From contig NZ_JAPENW010000001.1 of NCBI RefSeq assembly GCF_026341855.1, positions 6,749,001-6,813,000 of the forward strand: a stretch of DNA of 64,000 nt, read 5' to 3'. The notes below the pieces were generated by a model. The model did not search any database and was not told where the DNA came from. It saw only the letters and a program-made list of their open reading frames with translations. Below, one piece after another: positions 1 to 7,515 of the stretch; positions within the stretch are counted from its first letter, which is position 1, and every line of letters starts with the position of its first letter. The translations under genes were made by a program, and so were the position numbers. This DNA comes from Streptomyces sp. NBC_00568 (GTDB taxonomy: Bacteria > Actinomycetota > Actinomycetes > Streptomycetales > Streptomycetaceae).

Positions 1-1
1 T

Positions 2-892
2 GTCGCGACGGCCGTCGCCGCCCTGGCCACCGCGCTGGCGGCGTGGGCGGCACCGGGCGCGTCGCGCTTCTACTGGACCGACGCGCTGTGGGACACGGCC
101 CGTGTCGGGCGTCCGGCCTACGTCTCCAACCAGTCGTTGCAGGGTGTCCTGGCCCGGCTCACGGCCCCCGAGGACCCGAGCCGGGCCCTGTGGGCGACGG
201 CTTCCCTGCTGGTCCTGTGCCTGTGGGCCCGGCGGGTCTCGCGGGCTCTGGCCGACGACGACTGGACCGCGGCGTTCGCCCTCACCGGCCTCGCCGCCTG
301 TCTCGTCAGCCCGATCACCTGGGTGCACCACTTGGTGTGGCTGCTGCCGTCCTTCGCCGTGCTGCTGCACAGGCACAGGCTGCGGGTCGCGGCGGCTCTG
401 TACGCGGTGCTGTGCAGCAGCGTGGTGTGGCTGTGGTTCGACGACGCGTCGGGCCTCGACGGGTTCCTCGGCAGCAACACCTATACGTGGGTCACGCTCG
501 GGCTGCTGGTGTGGCTGCCCGCCGGTCAGCCGCGCGGGGGCCGGGCCGCCTTGATCCGCAGGGCGAGAGCGACGCTCGCGGCACCCAGACCGGCGGCGCC
601 CGCGATCCCCGCGGCTGCGGACCAGTCGAACCCTTCGTCGTCCGGGAGCGCGGCGGCCACGGGCCGTGCGGTGGCCTCGCGCCATGCGGTGGCACCGGGC
701 CGGGCGGCGGAACCGGCCGGGGTGGACGGACCGGCCGGGGTGGACGGACCGGCCGGGGCGGCGGGACCGGCCGCGGGTACGGCACGTGTGTCGAGCAGTG
801 TCCCCACGGGCTCGACACGGCCGGCCGCCTCGAAGCCCCAGTCGAGCAGCGAGCGCGCCTCCTCGTACACGGTGAACCCGCCGCCCGCCTGA
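2..892 (+). CDS. GT87-type polyprenol-phosphate mannosyltransferase, C-terminal part
   Basis: Only the C-terminal part is in the window; the reading frame is open from base 2 and its start lies upstream. The visible protein has the NQSLQGVLARL and SPITWVHHLVWLLP blocks and several hydrophobic segments typical of GT87 (DUF2029) membrane glycosyltransferases, which move mannosyl units from polyprenol phosphate carriers on the outer face of the membrane. Family-like sequence ends near base 540. The frame then stays open to a TGA at 890-892 as an Ala/Pro/Ser-rich tail of about 120 residues that lies antisense to the 3' end of the convergent carboxypeptidase gene. The tail is probably a read-through by-product of that overlap and not a folded domain. 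Confidence 0.75.
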   Translation, partial: VATAVAALATALAAWAAPGASRFYWTDALWDTARVGRPAYVSNQSLQGVLARLTAPEDPSRALWATASLLVLCLWARRVSRALADDDWTAAFALTGLAACLVSPITWVHHLVWLLPSFAVLLHRHRLRVAAALYAVLCSSVVWLWFDDASGLDGFLGSNTYTWVTLGLLVWLPAGQPRGGRAALIRRARATLAAPRPAAPAIPAAADQSNPSSSGSAAATGRAVASRHAVAPGRAAEPAGVDGPAGVDGPAGAAGPAAGTARVSSSVPTGSTRPAASKPQSSSERASSYTVNPPPA

Positions 893-1812
893 GGGTTCAT
901 CAACGTGACGACGAGGGTGCGCCCGTCGCGGCGCGCGGCGGCGACCAGGGTGTTGCCGGCGTTCGTGGTGTAGCCGTTCTTGACGCCGATCAGACCTGGG
1001 TAGGGCGCCACCCCGTTCGCGCCGGTCAGCAGCCGGTTGGTGTTCTGGATGCCGTACGAGGAGCCGCGGTCGCCGGGGAACATCGATTCGGCGGTGGCGC
1101 AGTACCGCGCGAAGTCGGCGTTGCGCAGCCCCGCGCGCCCGAAGACCGCCAGGTCGTACGCCGACGAGACCTGCCCGGGTGTGTCGTACCCGTCGGGCGA
1201 GACGACGTGGGTGTCGCGGGCGCCGAGCGAGCGGGCCTTGGCCTGCATCTGGGCGGTGGTGGCCGTCCAGCCGCCGTTCATCGCGGCGAGCACGTGGACG
1301 GCGTCGTTGCCGGAGTTGAGGAAGACCCCGCGCCACAGGTCCGCCACGCTGTAGGTGTGATTCTCGGCCACGCCGACCAGGCTGCTGCCCGCGCCGATGC
1401 CTTCCAGCTCCTCTTCCTTGACGGTGTGCCGGATGTTGCCGGGCAGCGACGGGAGGACGGTGAGGGCGAACAGGGTCTTGAGGGTGCTGGCGGGCGGCAG
1501 CCTGCGGTGGGCGTTGTGCGCGGCGAGTACGTCGCCGGTGCGGGCGTCGGCCACCAGCCACGACAGCGCGGAGATGTCCTCGGGGACCTCGGGCGCCCCG
1601 GTCCGGGGGCGTACCTGCGTCCCGGTCCGGTAGAGCGCCGAGGACTGCGACGCGGCAGGCCGGGGCGCCCCGGGGCCCGCATCGGCGAGTGCGGCGGCCG
1701 GGCTCGTCGCGGCGGCCAGCACACCGACCACGCAGACGGCGGAGCAGGAGAGGGCGGCGCGCGTGACCGAGGAGCGAGAAGCGGCGGCCCGGAATGAGAA
1801 TCCGATGGTCAT
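526..1812 (-). CDS. D-alanyl-D-alanine carboxypeptidase (peptidase S11)
   Basis: A 428-residue secreted and membrane-anchored penicillin-binding protein that trims the terminal D-Ala from peptidoglycan stem peptides. All three active-site motifs are visible: STLK (Ser109 and Lys112), SGN (167-169) and KNG (278-280). An N-terminal hydrophobic signal segment (about 17-45) and a C-terminal hydrophobic helix followed by basic residues fit the DacA/PBP5 class. Before the helix is a low-complexity linker with repeated AGPSTP units, encoded by near-identical DNA repeats around 716-770. The ATG at 1812 is chosen because it starts the signal peptide; an upstream in-frame start at 1878 would add 22 unrelated residues. 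Its 3' end overlaps the convergent GT87 frame by 367 bp. Confidence 0.9.
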   Translation of the reverse strand: MTIGFSFRAAASRSSVTRAALSCSAVCVVGVLAAATSPAAALADAGPGAPRPAASQSSALYRTGTQVRPRTGAPEVPEDISALSWLVADARTGDVLAAHNAHRRLPPASTLKTLFALTVLPSLPGNIRHTVKEEELEGIGAGSSLVGVAENHTYSVADLWRGVFLNSGNDAVHVLAAMNGGWTATTAQMQAKARSLGARDTHVVSPDGYDTPGQVSSAYDLAVFGRAGLRNADFARYCATAESMFPGDRGSSYGIQNTNRLLTGANGVAPYPGLIGVKNGYTTNAGNTLVAAARRDGRTLVVTLMNPQAGGGFTVYEEARSLLDWGFEAAGRVEPVGTLLDTRAVPAAGPAAPAGPSTPAGPSTPAGSAARPGATAWREATARPVAAALPDDEGFDWSAAAGIAGAAGLGAASVALALRIKAARPPRG

Positions 1813-1900
1813 ACCGCAAACGTAGGAACGGACTCGCGACACGCCGGGCTGCCCGGGCCGAGTGGCGACGTCGAGCACCCGGATGCCACAGGCGCGGGGG

Positions 1901-3040
1901 TCAGGAGGGCAGGGTGGGGTGAACCTGGCGCAGGAAGGCGGCGTTGTCGGGGGTGGCGCGCAGCCGTTCCAGGAGCGTTTCCAGGCCGGCCTGCCCGTCC
2001 CGGGTACCCAGGGCGCGCCGAATCCCTCGGGTGGCCGCCAACTCGGGTGCGGGAAGCAGGAGTTCCTCGCGGCGGGTGCCGGAAGGAGTGATGTCGACCG
2101 CGGGGAAGACCCGTCGGGCGGCCAGGGTCCGGTCGAGCCGGAGCTCCATGTTGCCGGTTCCCTTGAGCTCCTCGAAGAAGAAGTCGTCGGCGCGGGAGCC
2201 GGTCTCCACGAGGGCGGTGGCGAGGATGGTCAGCGAGCCGCCCTCCTCGGCGAGACGCGCCGCTCCGAAGACGCGCTTGGGGCCCTGGAGCGCGGCGGCG
2301 TCGACACCGCCGCTGAGGGTGCGCCCACCGGCGGCGGCCGCGTTGTTGTGCGCCCGGCACAGCCGGGTGAGGGAGTCGAGCAGGATCACGACGTCCTGGC
2401 CCGCCTCGACGAGCCGCTTGGCCCGCTCGATGACGAGCTCGGCGAGCGCGATGTGCTGCTTGGGCGACTGATCGAAGGTGGAGGCGTAGACCTCGCCGCG
2501 CACCGAGCGCCGCATGTCGGTGACCTCCTCGGGCCGCTCGTCGAGCAGCACCACCATCAGGTGGCATTCGGGGTGGTTGCCGGCCACGGCGGCGGCGATC
2601 TGCTGGAGCAGTACCGTCTTGCCGGTCTTGGGCGGGGCGACGATCAGGCCGCGCTGGCCCTTGCCGACCGGTGAGACCAGGTCGACGACGCGTCCGGTCA
2701 GTCCGCTCGCCGGGTGTTCCAGCCGGAGCCGGTCACGCGGGTGCAGCGGGGTGAGATCGGCGAAGTGCGGGCGGCGGCGCAGCTCTTCGGGCGCACGGCC
2801 GTTGATCCGCTCCACCTCGGTGAGGGTCCGGGGTCCGCCACGCACACCGTGCACGGTGTCTCCCTTGCGCAGGCCGTGACGGCGGATCAGTGCGGGGGAG
2901 ACCTGAAGGTCGGTGGGCGAGGGCAGGCAGTTCGCGGAGCGCAGGTGCCCCTTCCCGTTGCCGTCGATGTCGAGGACACCGGTGGCGACCTGGGTCTGGG
3001 GCCGCTGCTGTACAGGGGGGCGTTCGAGTGTGGTGGTCAT
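1901..3040 (-). CDS. Short Rho-family transcription terminator paralogue
   Basis: A 379-residue Rho-like hexameric RNA helicase. It has the Rho P-loop APPKTGKT (135-142), the catalytic glutamate in DERPEE (about 168), Walker B VVILLDSLTR (217-226), the Q-loop SGGVDAAALQGPKR and the R-loop region GTGNMELRLDR. It is shorter than E. coli Rho (419) and far shorter than the usual actinobacterial Rho with its long Arg/Gly-rich insertion. The N-terminal helical domain is missing and the protein begins just before the cold-shock RNA-binding fold. There the RNP1-type motif reads GKGHLR where E. coli has GFGFLR, so both RNA-stacking aromatics are absent. The start ATG (3040) follows AAAGGA. It is probably a second, specialised Rho and not the housekeeping copy. 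Confidence 0.88.
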   Translation of the reverse strand: MTTTLERPPVQQRPQTQVATGVLDIDGNGKGHLRSANCLPSPTDLQVSPALIRRHGLRKGDTVHGVRGGPRTLTEVERINGRAPEELRRRPHFADLTPLHPRDRLRLEHPASGLTGRVVDLVSPVGKGQRGLIVAPPKTGKTVLLQQIAAAVAGNHPECHLMVVLLDERPEEVTDMRRSVRGEVYASTFDQSPKQHIALAELVIERAKRLVEAGQDVVILLDSLTRLCRAHNNAAAAGGRTLSGGVDAAALQGPKRVFGAARLAEEGGSLTILATALVETGSRADDFFFEELKGTGNMELRLDRTLAARRVFPAVDITPSGTRREELLLPAPELAATRGIRRALGTRDGQAGLETLLERLRATPDNAAFLRQVHPTLPS

Positions 3041-3539
3041 GGGATGTCCTTTCACGGACGGGAATTGCATGGGGCATGCGGAAGGAAGGGGGGAGAGGCC
3101 GCGGAGGGAGGGCGCGGGGCGCGCCTCGGTGCGGCGGGAACATCACCTCGGGTACGACGGGAGCGATCCCCGGCCGTGCTCGGGAGGTGGTGCTGAGAAG
3201 CTGGTCCGCCGGTCGGAATCGACGGCGTGGCAGCGGGAGAGGGAACTGGCACCGGCGCCTGAAATCAGCGGCGTACACGAGTGCTGGTGCGACTGTACCA
3301 CTGGAGGGGCCCGTTCGGCTGTGATCCGCCTCTCAGCGGCCCGCGAGGGGGGCTTTCGGAAGGGGGACCCTTGCGTCCGGCGGTAACGGCCGGCCGGACG
3401 CTGTCCGGACCATCCGGCCCCGGTGCGGCCCCAGTTGCCGTCAGGTAAGTCGGCCGCTCTCCGGTAGCCGTCGGAGCTGCACCCTCACCCCCTCAACGCG
3501 GTCCCGACCTCGTCCATTCCGGCAGCTGGCGCTCCGGTG
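3041..3539. other. Non-coding gap; likely long leader of the rho paralogue
   Basis: No gene is supported here. On the minus strand the last 150 bases before the rho start are strongly C-rich and poor in G, the composition expected of a Rho-utilisation site. A TACAGT -10-like hexamer lies near 3288-3293 (minus strand), which would give a leader of about 250 nt. Autoregulation by Rho-dependent attenuation is known for other rho genes; here it is inferred from composition only. Confidence 0.4.
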
Positions 3540-3989
3540 TCAGCGCAGGCGTCCGAGGACGTCCGGCGACAGCCGTTCGGCGAGCTGTTCCAGCAGGGCG
3601 ACCGTCTCGGCGATCGTCGCGCTGTCCTCGGTGTCGAGGGCGGCGCCCAGCGCGTAGTCGATCGGGCTCGCCGCGACCTCGGCCCGGCGGCCGGTGATCT
3701 CAGGGTTGCGCCGGATCAGGGAGCGGCGGCGGTCGGCGGGGTCGGTCGCGGTGAGGATCGAGCCCGCTTCCCTGAGGCGTGCGACGCACGCGGACACGGC
3801 GCTCTGCGGCAGGCCGGTCCGCAGGGCGACCTCGCCGACCGTCGTGTCGGTGTGGGCGTACACGTCGAGCATCACGATCAGCATGGACCGGGTGCTCGTG
3901 GACCGGGGGCCGACCCCCTCGGTGGGGATGGCCTCCTCGCCGATCTTCATCAGGGTCCGGCCCAGAAGGAAGAGTTCCGCTCCGTTCAT
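3540..3989 (-). CDS. MarR-family transcriptional regulator
   Basis: A 149-residue winged-helix regulator. The recognition region (TTVGEVALRTGLPQSAVSACVARLREAG) and the wing DPADRRRSLI are typical of MarR proteins, which bind as dimers and are usually released by small phenolic or lipophilic ligands. It is divergent from the hydrolase and P450 genes, and the 130-bp gap between them carries three evenly spaced GATGCATC-like palindromes, so it probably represses itself and the divergent pair. The start codon at 3989 lies next to the operator array. The ligand is not predictable. Confidence 0.88.
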   Translation of the reverse strand: MNGAELFLLGRTLMKIGEEAIPTEGVGPRSTSTRSMLIVMLDVYAHTDTTVGEVALRTGLPQSAVSACVARLREAGSILTATDPADRRRSLIRRNPEITGRRAEVAASPIDYALGAALDTEDSATIAETVALLEQLAERLSPDVLGRLR

Positions 3990-4011
3990 GACCGCAGATC
4001 ATATCAAGGAA

Positions 4012-4048
4012 GATGCATCAGAAATAATGCATCACTCTTGATGCATCA
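4012..4048. promoter_or_regulatory. Triple palindromic operator, probably for the adjacent MarR
   Basis: Three copies of an ATGCATC core (GATGCATC at 4012, AATGCATCA at 4027, the perfect palindrome TGATGCATCA at 4039) have centres exactly 14 bp apart. They sit in the divergent promoter region between the MarR gene and the hydrolase/P450 genes, in a locally AT-rich patch. Binding by MarR is inferred from position. Confidence 0.65.
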
Positions 4049-4121
4049 AAAATGATGGAGTACGTTCGATGAGGGAGGGATGCCGAAGGGCGTCCGCGTT
4101 CATCCACGTGAGGAGCCCGCC

Positions 4122-4955
4122 ATGCATGTCACCCGTACCGGCGCCCTGCCCGTCCCCGGCGCCACCCTCCACTACGAAGTGCGCGGCACGGGACCCCTGT
4201 TGCTCGTCTCGCAGAGCGGAGAGGGCGACGCCAACCGCAGTGACGCGATGGTCGACCACCTCGTCGACGCGTACACCGTCGTGACGTACGACCGGCGAGG
4301 CCTGTCCCGCAGCGTCCTCGACGATCCGGCCCGCGGTGCCACCCTCGACGAGCACGTGGACGACGTGCACCGGCTGCTGGCCCACCTCACCGACGAGCCC
4401 GCGCTCATGCTCGGTTGCAGCATGGGCGCCGTCATCGGACTCCGCCTCGCCCAGCGCCATCCCGAGCGGCTGAGCGTCCTGGTCGCACACGAGCCCGCCA
4501 TCCCCGGCATGCTGCCCGAGGCCGAGAAACTCCGCGCCAGGCGGGAGCTGGACGAGATGCGCGAGGTCTTCCGACACGAAGGATGGATCGCCGGTGTACG
4601 CAGGATCGCCGAGATCCTCGGCATCGACCCGGCCCGCCAGGAAGTCGAACCCGGCTCCAGAATGGCCCCGTTGGATGCCTCCCGCGAGGCGAACTTCACG
4701 TTCTTCGTCGCGCACGACGCACTGACGATGAGCCGGGCCGAACTCGGACCGGACGAGATCGGTGCGCTCAAGCGCGGGCCGGTCCGCGTCGTGCCCGCGG
4801 CGGGACGCACCACGCCGCGCCAGATGTTCGACTACCGCTGCGCCGAGGAACTGGCCGCCGGACTCGGCGTCGCACCGATCCACTTCCCGGGCGGCCACAA
4901 CGGCAACCTGACCCACCCGAAGGGCTTCGCCGAGCTGCTGCGCACGCTGTGCTGA
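4122..4955 (+). CDS. Alpha/beta hydrolase
   Basis: A 277-residue hydrolase with the nucleophile elbow GCSMG (Ser100), an early VSQSGEGDA oxyanion region and a late histidine in FPGGHNG. The ATG at 4122 is preferred over the open frame from 4080 because it has GAGGAG seven bases upstream and begins the conserved fold. It is the first gene of a two-gene unit with the cytochrome P450 (78 bp further on), divergent from the MarR regulator. The set looks like an inducible catabolic or detoxification cassette; the substrate is unknown. Confidence 0.85.
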   Translation: MHVTRTGALPVPGATLHYEVRGTGPLLLVSQSGEGDANRSDAMVDHLVDAYTVVTYDRRGLSRSVLDDPARGATLDEHVDDVHRLLAHLTDEPALMLGCSMGAVIGLRLAQRHPERLSVLVAHEPAIPGMLPEAEKLRARRELDEMREVFRHEGWIAGVRRIAEILGIDPARQEVEPGSRMAPLDASREANFTFFVAHDALTMSRAELGPDEIGALKRGPVRVVPAAGRTTPRQMFDYRCAEELAAGLGVAPIHFPGGHNGNLTHPKGFAELLRTLC

Positions 4956-5033
4956 GCAGGCAGAATCGATCGTCGTACGGCGCCCGACGGTGTCGTACGA
5001 CCGCCAACTCGGCCCCGTAGCAAGGAGAACCCG

Positions 5034-6287
5034 GTGGACACCTCTCCCGTCGCGCCGCACCGCATGGACCCCGCGGGCGGCTGCCCGCACGCCGACAACG
5101 AGCGGCTGCTCGCGCTGGGCGCCGTCGCGACAGTGGAGCTGCCCGGTGCGGTGGAAGGCGTGGCGGTGCTCGGGCACGACGCGTTGAAGGAGTTCCTCGC
5201 GCACCCGGATGTCGCCAAGGGGGCACGGCACTTCACGGCGCTGCGCGAGGGACGGATAGCCGACGGCTGGCCACTGCTGACCTTCGCCACCGTGCAGGGG
5301 ATGACGACCGCCGACGGTGACGACCACCGGCGGCTGCGCTCCCTCGTCAGCAAGGCGTTCACCGCACGACGTGTGGAGCAACTGCGCCCCCGCATAGAGG
5401 AGTTGACGTCCGGACTGCTCGACAGCCTGCACGCGGCGGCACAGGAGGGCGGGGGAGTGGCCGATCTGCGGAGGCACTTCGCGCTTCCCCTGCCGATGGG
5501 CGTCATCGGCGAACTCCTCGGCGTCGAGGCCGAGTACCTCGACCGGCTCCACCATCTGTCGAACCAGGTCGTCGCCACCGACATCGGTCCGGAACAGGTC
5601 GTCGCGGCGAACCGCGAACTGGTGGCCGTGCTGGTCGCCGTCGCGACCGCGCGCGCGGAGAACCCCGGCGACGACCTCACCAGCGCCCTGATCGCCGCCC
5701 GGGACGAGGAGGGCGACCGGCTCAGCCAGCAGGAACTCATCGGCACCCTGGTACTCATGATCATCGCCGGGCACGAGACCACACTGAACCTGATCACCAA
5801 CGCCGTACGGGCGTTGTGCGGGCACCGGGACCAGTTGGAGTCCGTCCTCAAGGGCGAGTCGAGCTGGGCGGACGTCGTCGAGGAGACCCTGCGCTGGGAC
5901 GCGCCCGTCAGCTACTTCCCGTTCCGCTACCCGGTGCGGGACCTGACCGTCGACGGGACCGTCATTCCCCAGGGCACGCCGGTCCTCGCCGGCTACTCGG
6001 CCGCGGGCCGCGACAGGGCCGCTCACGGACCGGACGCCGACCGCTTCGACATCACCCGCCCCGGGCGGCCCGGTGCCGTCCGGCACCTCTCCCTCGGGCA
6101 CGGCGCCCACTACTGCCTCGGCGCCCCGCTCGCCCGGATGGAGGCCACCATCGCCCTGGAGCGGCTGTTCACCCGCTTCCCCGACCTCGACGTCGCCCTG
6201 CCCGAGGCGGAGCTCACCCGGCACGCCAGTTTCGTGGGCAACAGCGTCCGGGCCCTTCCCGTGCGGCCGGGAGCCTCCCGCCCCTGA
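5034..6287 (+). CDS. Cytochrome P450 monooxygenase
   Basis: A 417-residue soluble bacterial P450. It shows the C-helix HRRLR, the I-helix oxygen-activation motif AGHETT (245-250), the K-helix ETLRW (Glu284) and the haem loop LSLGHGAHYCLG with the proximal ligand Cys361. The usual Phe of the haem loop is Leu here. The GTG start follows AAGGAG. No ferredoxin or reductase gene is beside it, so electrons must come from partners elsewhere. Co-transcription with the hydrolase and control by the divergent MarR are inferred from spacing. Confidence 0.93.
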   Translation: MDTSPVAPHRMDPAGGCPHADNERLLALGAVATVELPGAVEGVAVLGHDALKEFLAHPDVAKGARHFTALREGRIADGWPLLTFATVQGMTTADGDDHRRLRSLVSKAFTARRVEQLRPRIEELTSGLLDSLHAAAQEGGGVADLRRHFALPLPMGVIGELLGVEAEYLDRLHHLSNQVVATDIGPEQVVAANRELVAVLVAVATARAENPGDDLTSALIAARDEEGDRLSQQELIGTLVLMIIAGHETTLNLITNAVRALCGHRDQLESVLKGESSWADVVEETLRWDAPVSYFPFRYPVRDLTVDGTVIPQGTPVLAGYSAAGRDRAAHGPDADRFDITRPGRPGAVRHLSLGHGAHYCLGAPLARMEATIALERLFTRFPDLDVALPEAELTRHASFVGNSVRALPVRPGASRP

Positions 6288-6365
6288 CAGCCTGCACGCG
6301 CGTACGCGCCTGCACGGGCCGCGCGTGCCCCGGGGCGCGCACGGGCGAAAGAGATCACCGCCGCG

Positions 6366-6392
6366 TGTCGATTCGCCGCGCCGCCGTTCGTC
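6366..6392 (+). promoter_or_regulatory. Probable ECF42-type promoter of the YCII-sigma operon
   Basis: TGTCGA (6366-6371), a 17-bp spacer and CGTC (6389-6392) lie about 40 bp before the first YCII gene. TGTCGA with CGAC/CGTC is the promoter motif reported for ECF42 sigma factors in Streptomyces, and the operon encodes such a sigma factor, so this is a likely autoregulated promoter. The same arrangement recurs at 8748-8774. Confidence 0.75.
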
Positions 6393-6430
6393 GGTGGGGT
6401 GTAGGAAGCCCATGAGCACCGGGAGGAACC

Positions 6431-7177
6431 ATGAAGTACATGCTGCTGGTCTGCGGCGACGACACCGCCGACGCCTCCGGCATGGCGCCCGTCGAACCCT
6501 GGGTCGAGGAGCTGGGCGCCGAGCGCGGCGTACGGCTGCACGGTCACCGGCTCCGGCTGCCCGCCGACGCGGTCACCGTCCGGGTGCGGGACGGCGAGGT
6601 GCTGCGCACCGACGGCCCCTTCGCCGAGACGAAGGAGTACGTCGCCGGTTTCGACATCCTCGACTGCGCCGACATGGAGGAGGCGATCCAGGCCGCGGCG
6701 AAACACCCGGTCGCGACCATCGGCGCCATGGAGGTCCGCGCGTTCTGGGACGAGGAGGACGCCGAGCCGGAGATCCGCCGCCTCGACGCGGAGCTCACCG
6801 AGGCCGCCCGCGAGCGTGACATCGACCGGGCGATGGCCTGCTACGCCCCGGACGTCGAGGTGTTCCACCCCGTGAGCGGCCTGGAACAGAGCGGCGTCGA
6901 CGCCCTGCGCAAGGCGGAGGAACTGTGGTTCTCGACGCTCGCGGGACCCGTCGACCGGCAGGTGCTCGACTTCCGCCTGCGCGTCGACGAGAGCGTCGCC
7001 TTCAGCCACGCCCTGGTGCGCACGCGCGCCACGCTCGTCGACGGCGGAGCGCTCGACACCACCGCACGCGTCACCACGGGCTACCGCGCGGCCGGCGACC
7101 GCTGGCAGATCGTCCACCAGCACACGTCGGTGCCGGTCGTCGCCGGCATCCCGGGAGCCGAGGAGGTCCCGTCATGA
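6431..7177 (+). CDS. YCII (DGPF) domain fused to a SnoaL/DUF4440-like domain
   Basis: A 248-residue two-domain protein. Residues 1-100 form a YCII-related domain with the signature DGPFAETKEY. Residues about 115-240 form a nuclear-transport-factor-2-like SnoaL/DUF4440 domain (LTEAARERDIDRAMACYAPDVEVFHP). YCII/DGPF proteins accompany ECF42 sigma factors; their biochemical role is unsettled. The start ATG has GGGAGGA upstream. The stop overlaps the next start (ATGA), indicating translational coupling in a three-gene operon with the second YCII protein and the sigma factor. Confidence 0.88.
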   Translation: MKYMLLVCGDDTADASGMAPVEPWVEELGAERGVRLHGHRLRLPADAVTVRVRDGEVLRTDGPFAETKEYVAGFDILDCADMEEAIQAAAKHPVATIGAMEVRAFWDEEDAEPEIRRLDAELTEAARERDIDRAMACYAPDVEVFHPVSGLEQSGVDALRKAEELWFSTLAGPVDRQVLDFRLRVDESVAFSHALVRTRATLVDGGALDTTARVTTGYRAAGDRWQIVHQHTSVPVVAGIPGAEEVPS

Positions 7178-7515
7178 AGTACGCCCTGTTCGTCTGCGTA
7201 CCCGTCGGCGGCGAGGAACTCGGTCCCGCGGAGATCGCCGACGACCCCCGGTTCACCTCGTACGTCCAAGAAGTGCGCGACCGCGACATCGTGAGGGGCG
7301 GCGCCCGGCTGCGGCCCCCCAGCGACGCCACCACCGTCCGGGTCCAGGGCGACCAAGTCCTGCTCAGCGACGGCCCGTTCGTCGAATCGAAGGAGTACGT
7401 CGCGGGCATCGACATCATCGAGGTCGCCGACCTCGACGAGGCCATCGCCCTCGCGTCCCGGCATCCGGCGGCGCTGAACGGCGGGTCGGTGGAGGTGCGG
7501 CCGGTCTGGGAGTGA
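7174..7515 (+). CDS. YCII-related DGPF protein
   Basis: A 113-residue single-domain YCII family protein with the hallmark DGPFVESKEYVAGID and an N-terminal MKYALFVC strand. It overlaps the preceding gene by ATGA and the following sigma gene by GTGA, so the three are translated as a unit. It is a paralogue of the N-terminal half of the upstream protein. DGPF proteins are the conserved neighbours of ECF42 sigma factors; whether they sense a signal or act as enzymes is not known. Confidence 0.9.
   Translation: MKYALFVCVPVGGEELGPAEIADDPRFTSYVQEVRDRDIVRGGARLRPPSDATTVRVQGDQVLLSDGPFVESKEYVAGIDIIEVADLDEAIALASRHPAALNGGSVEVRPVWE

Noticed and set aside
4032..6419. A 795-residue minus-strand frame
   Set aside because: It is antisense to the hydrolase and P450 genes, which have complete motifs; long antisense frames are expected at this GC content.
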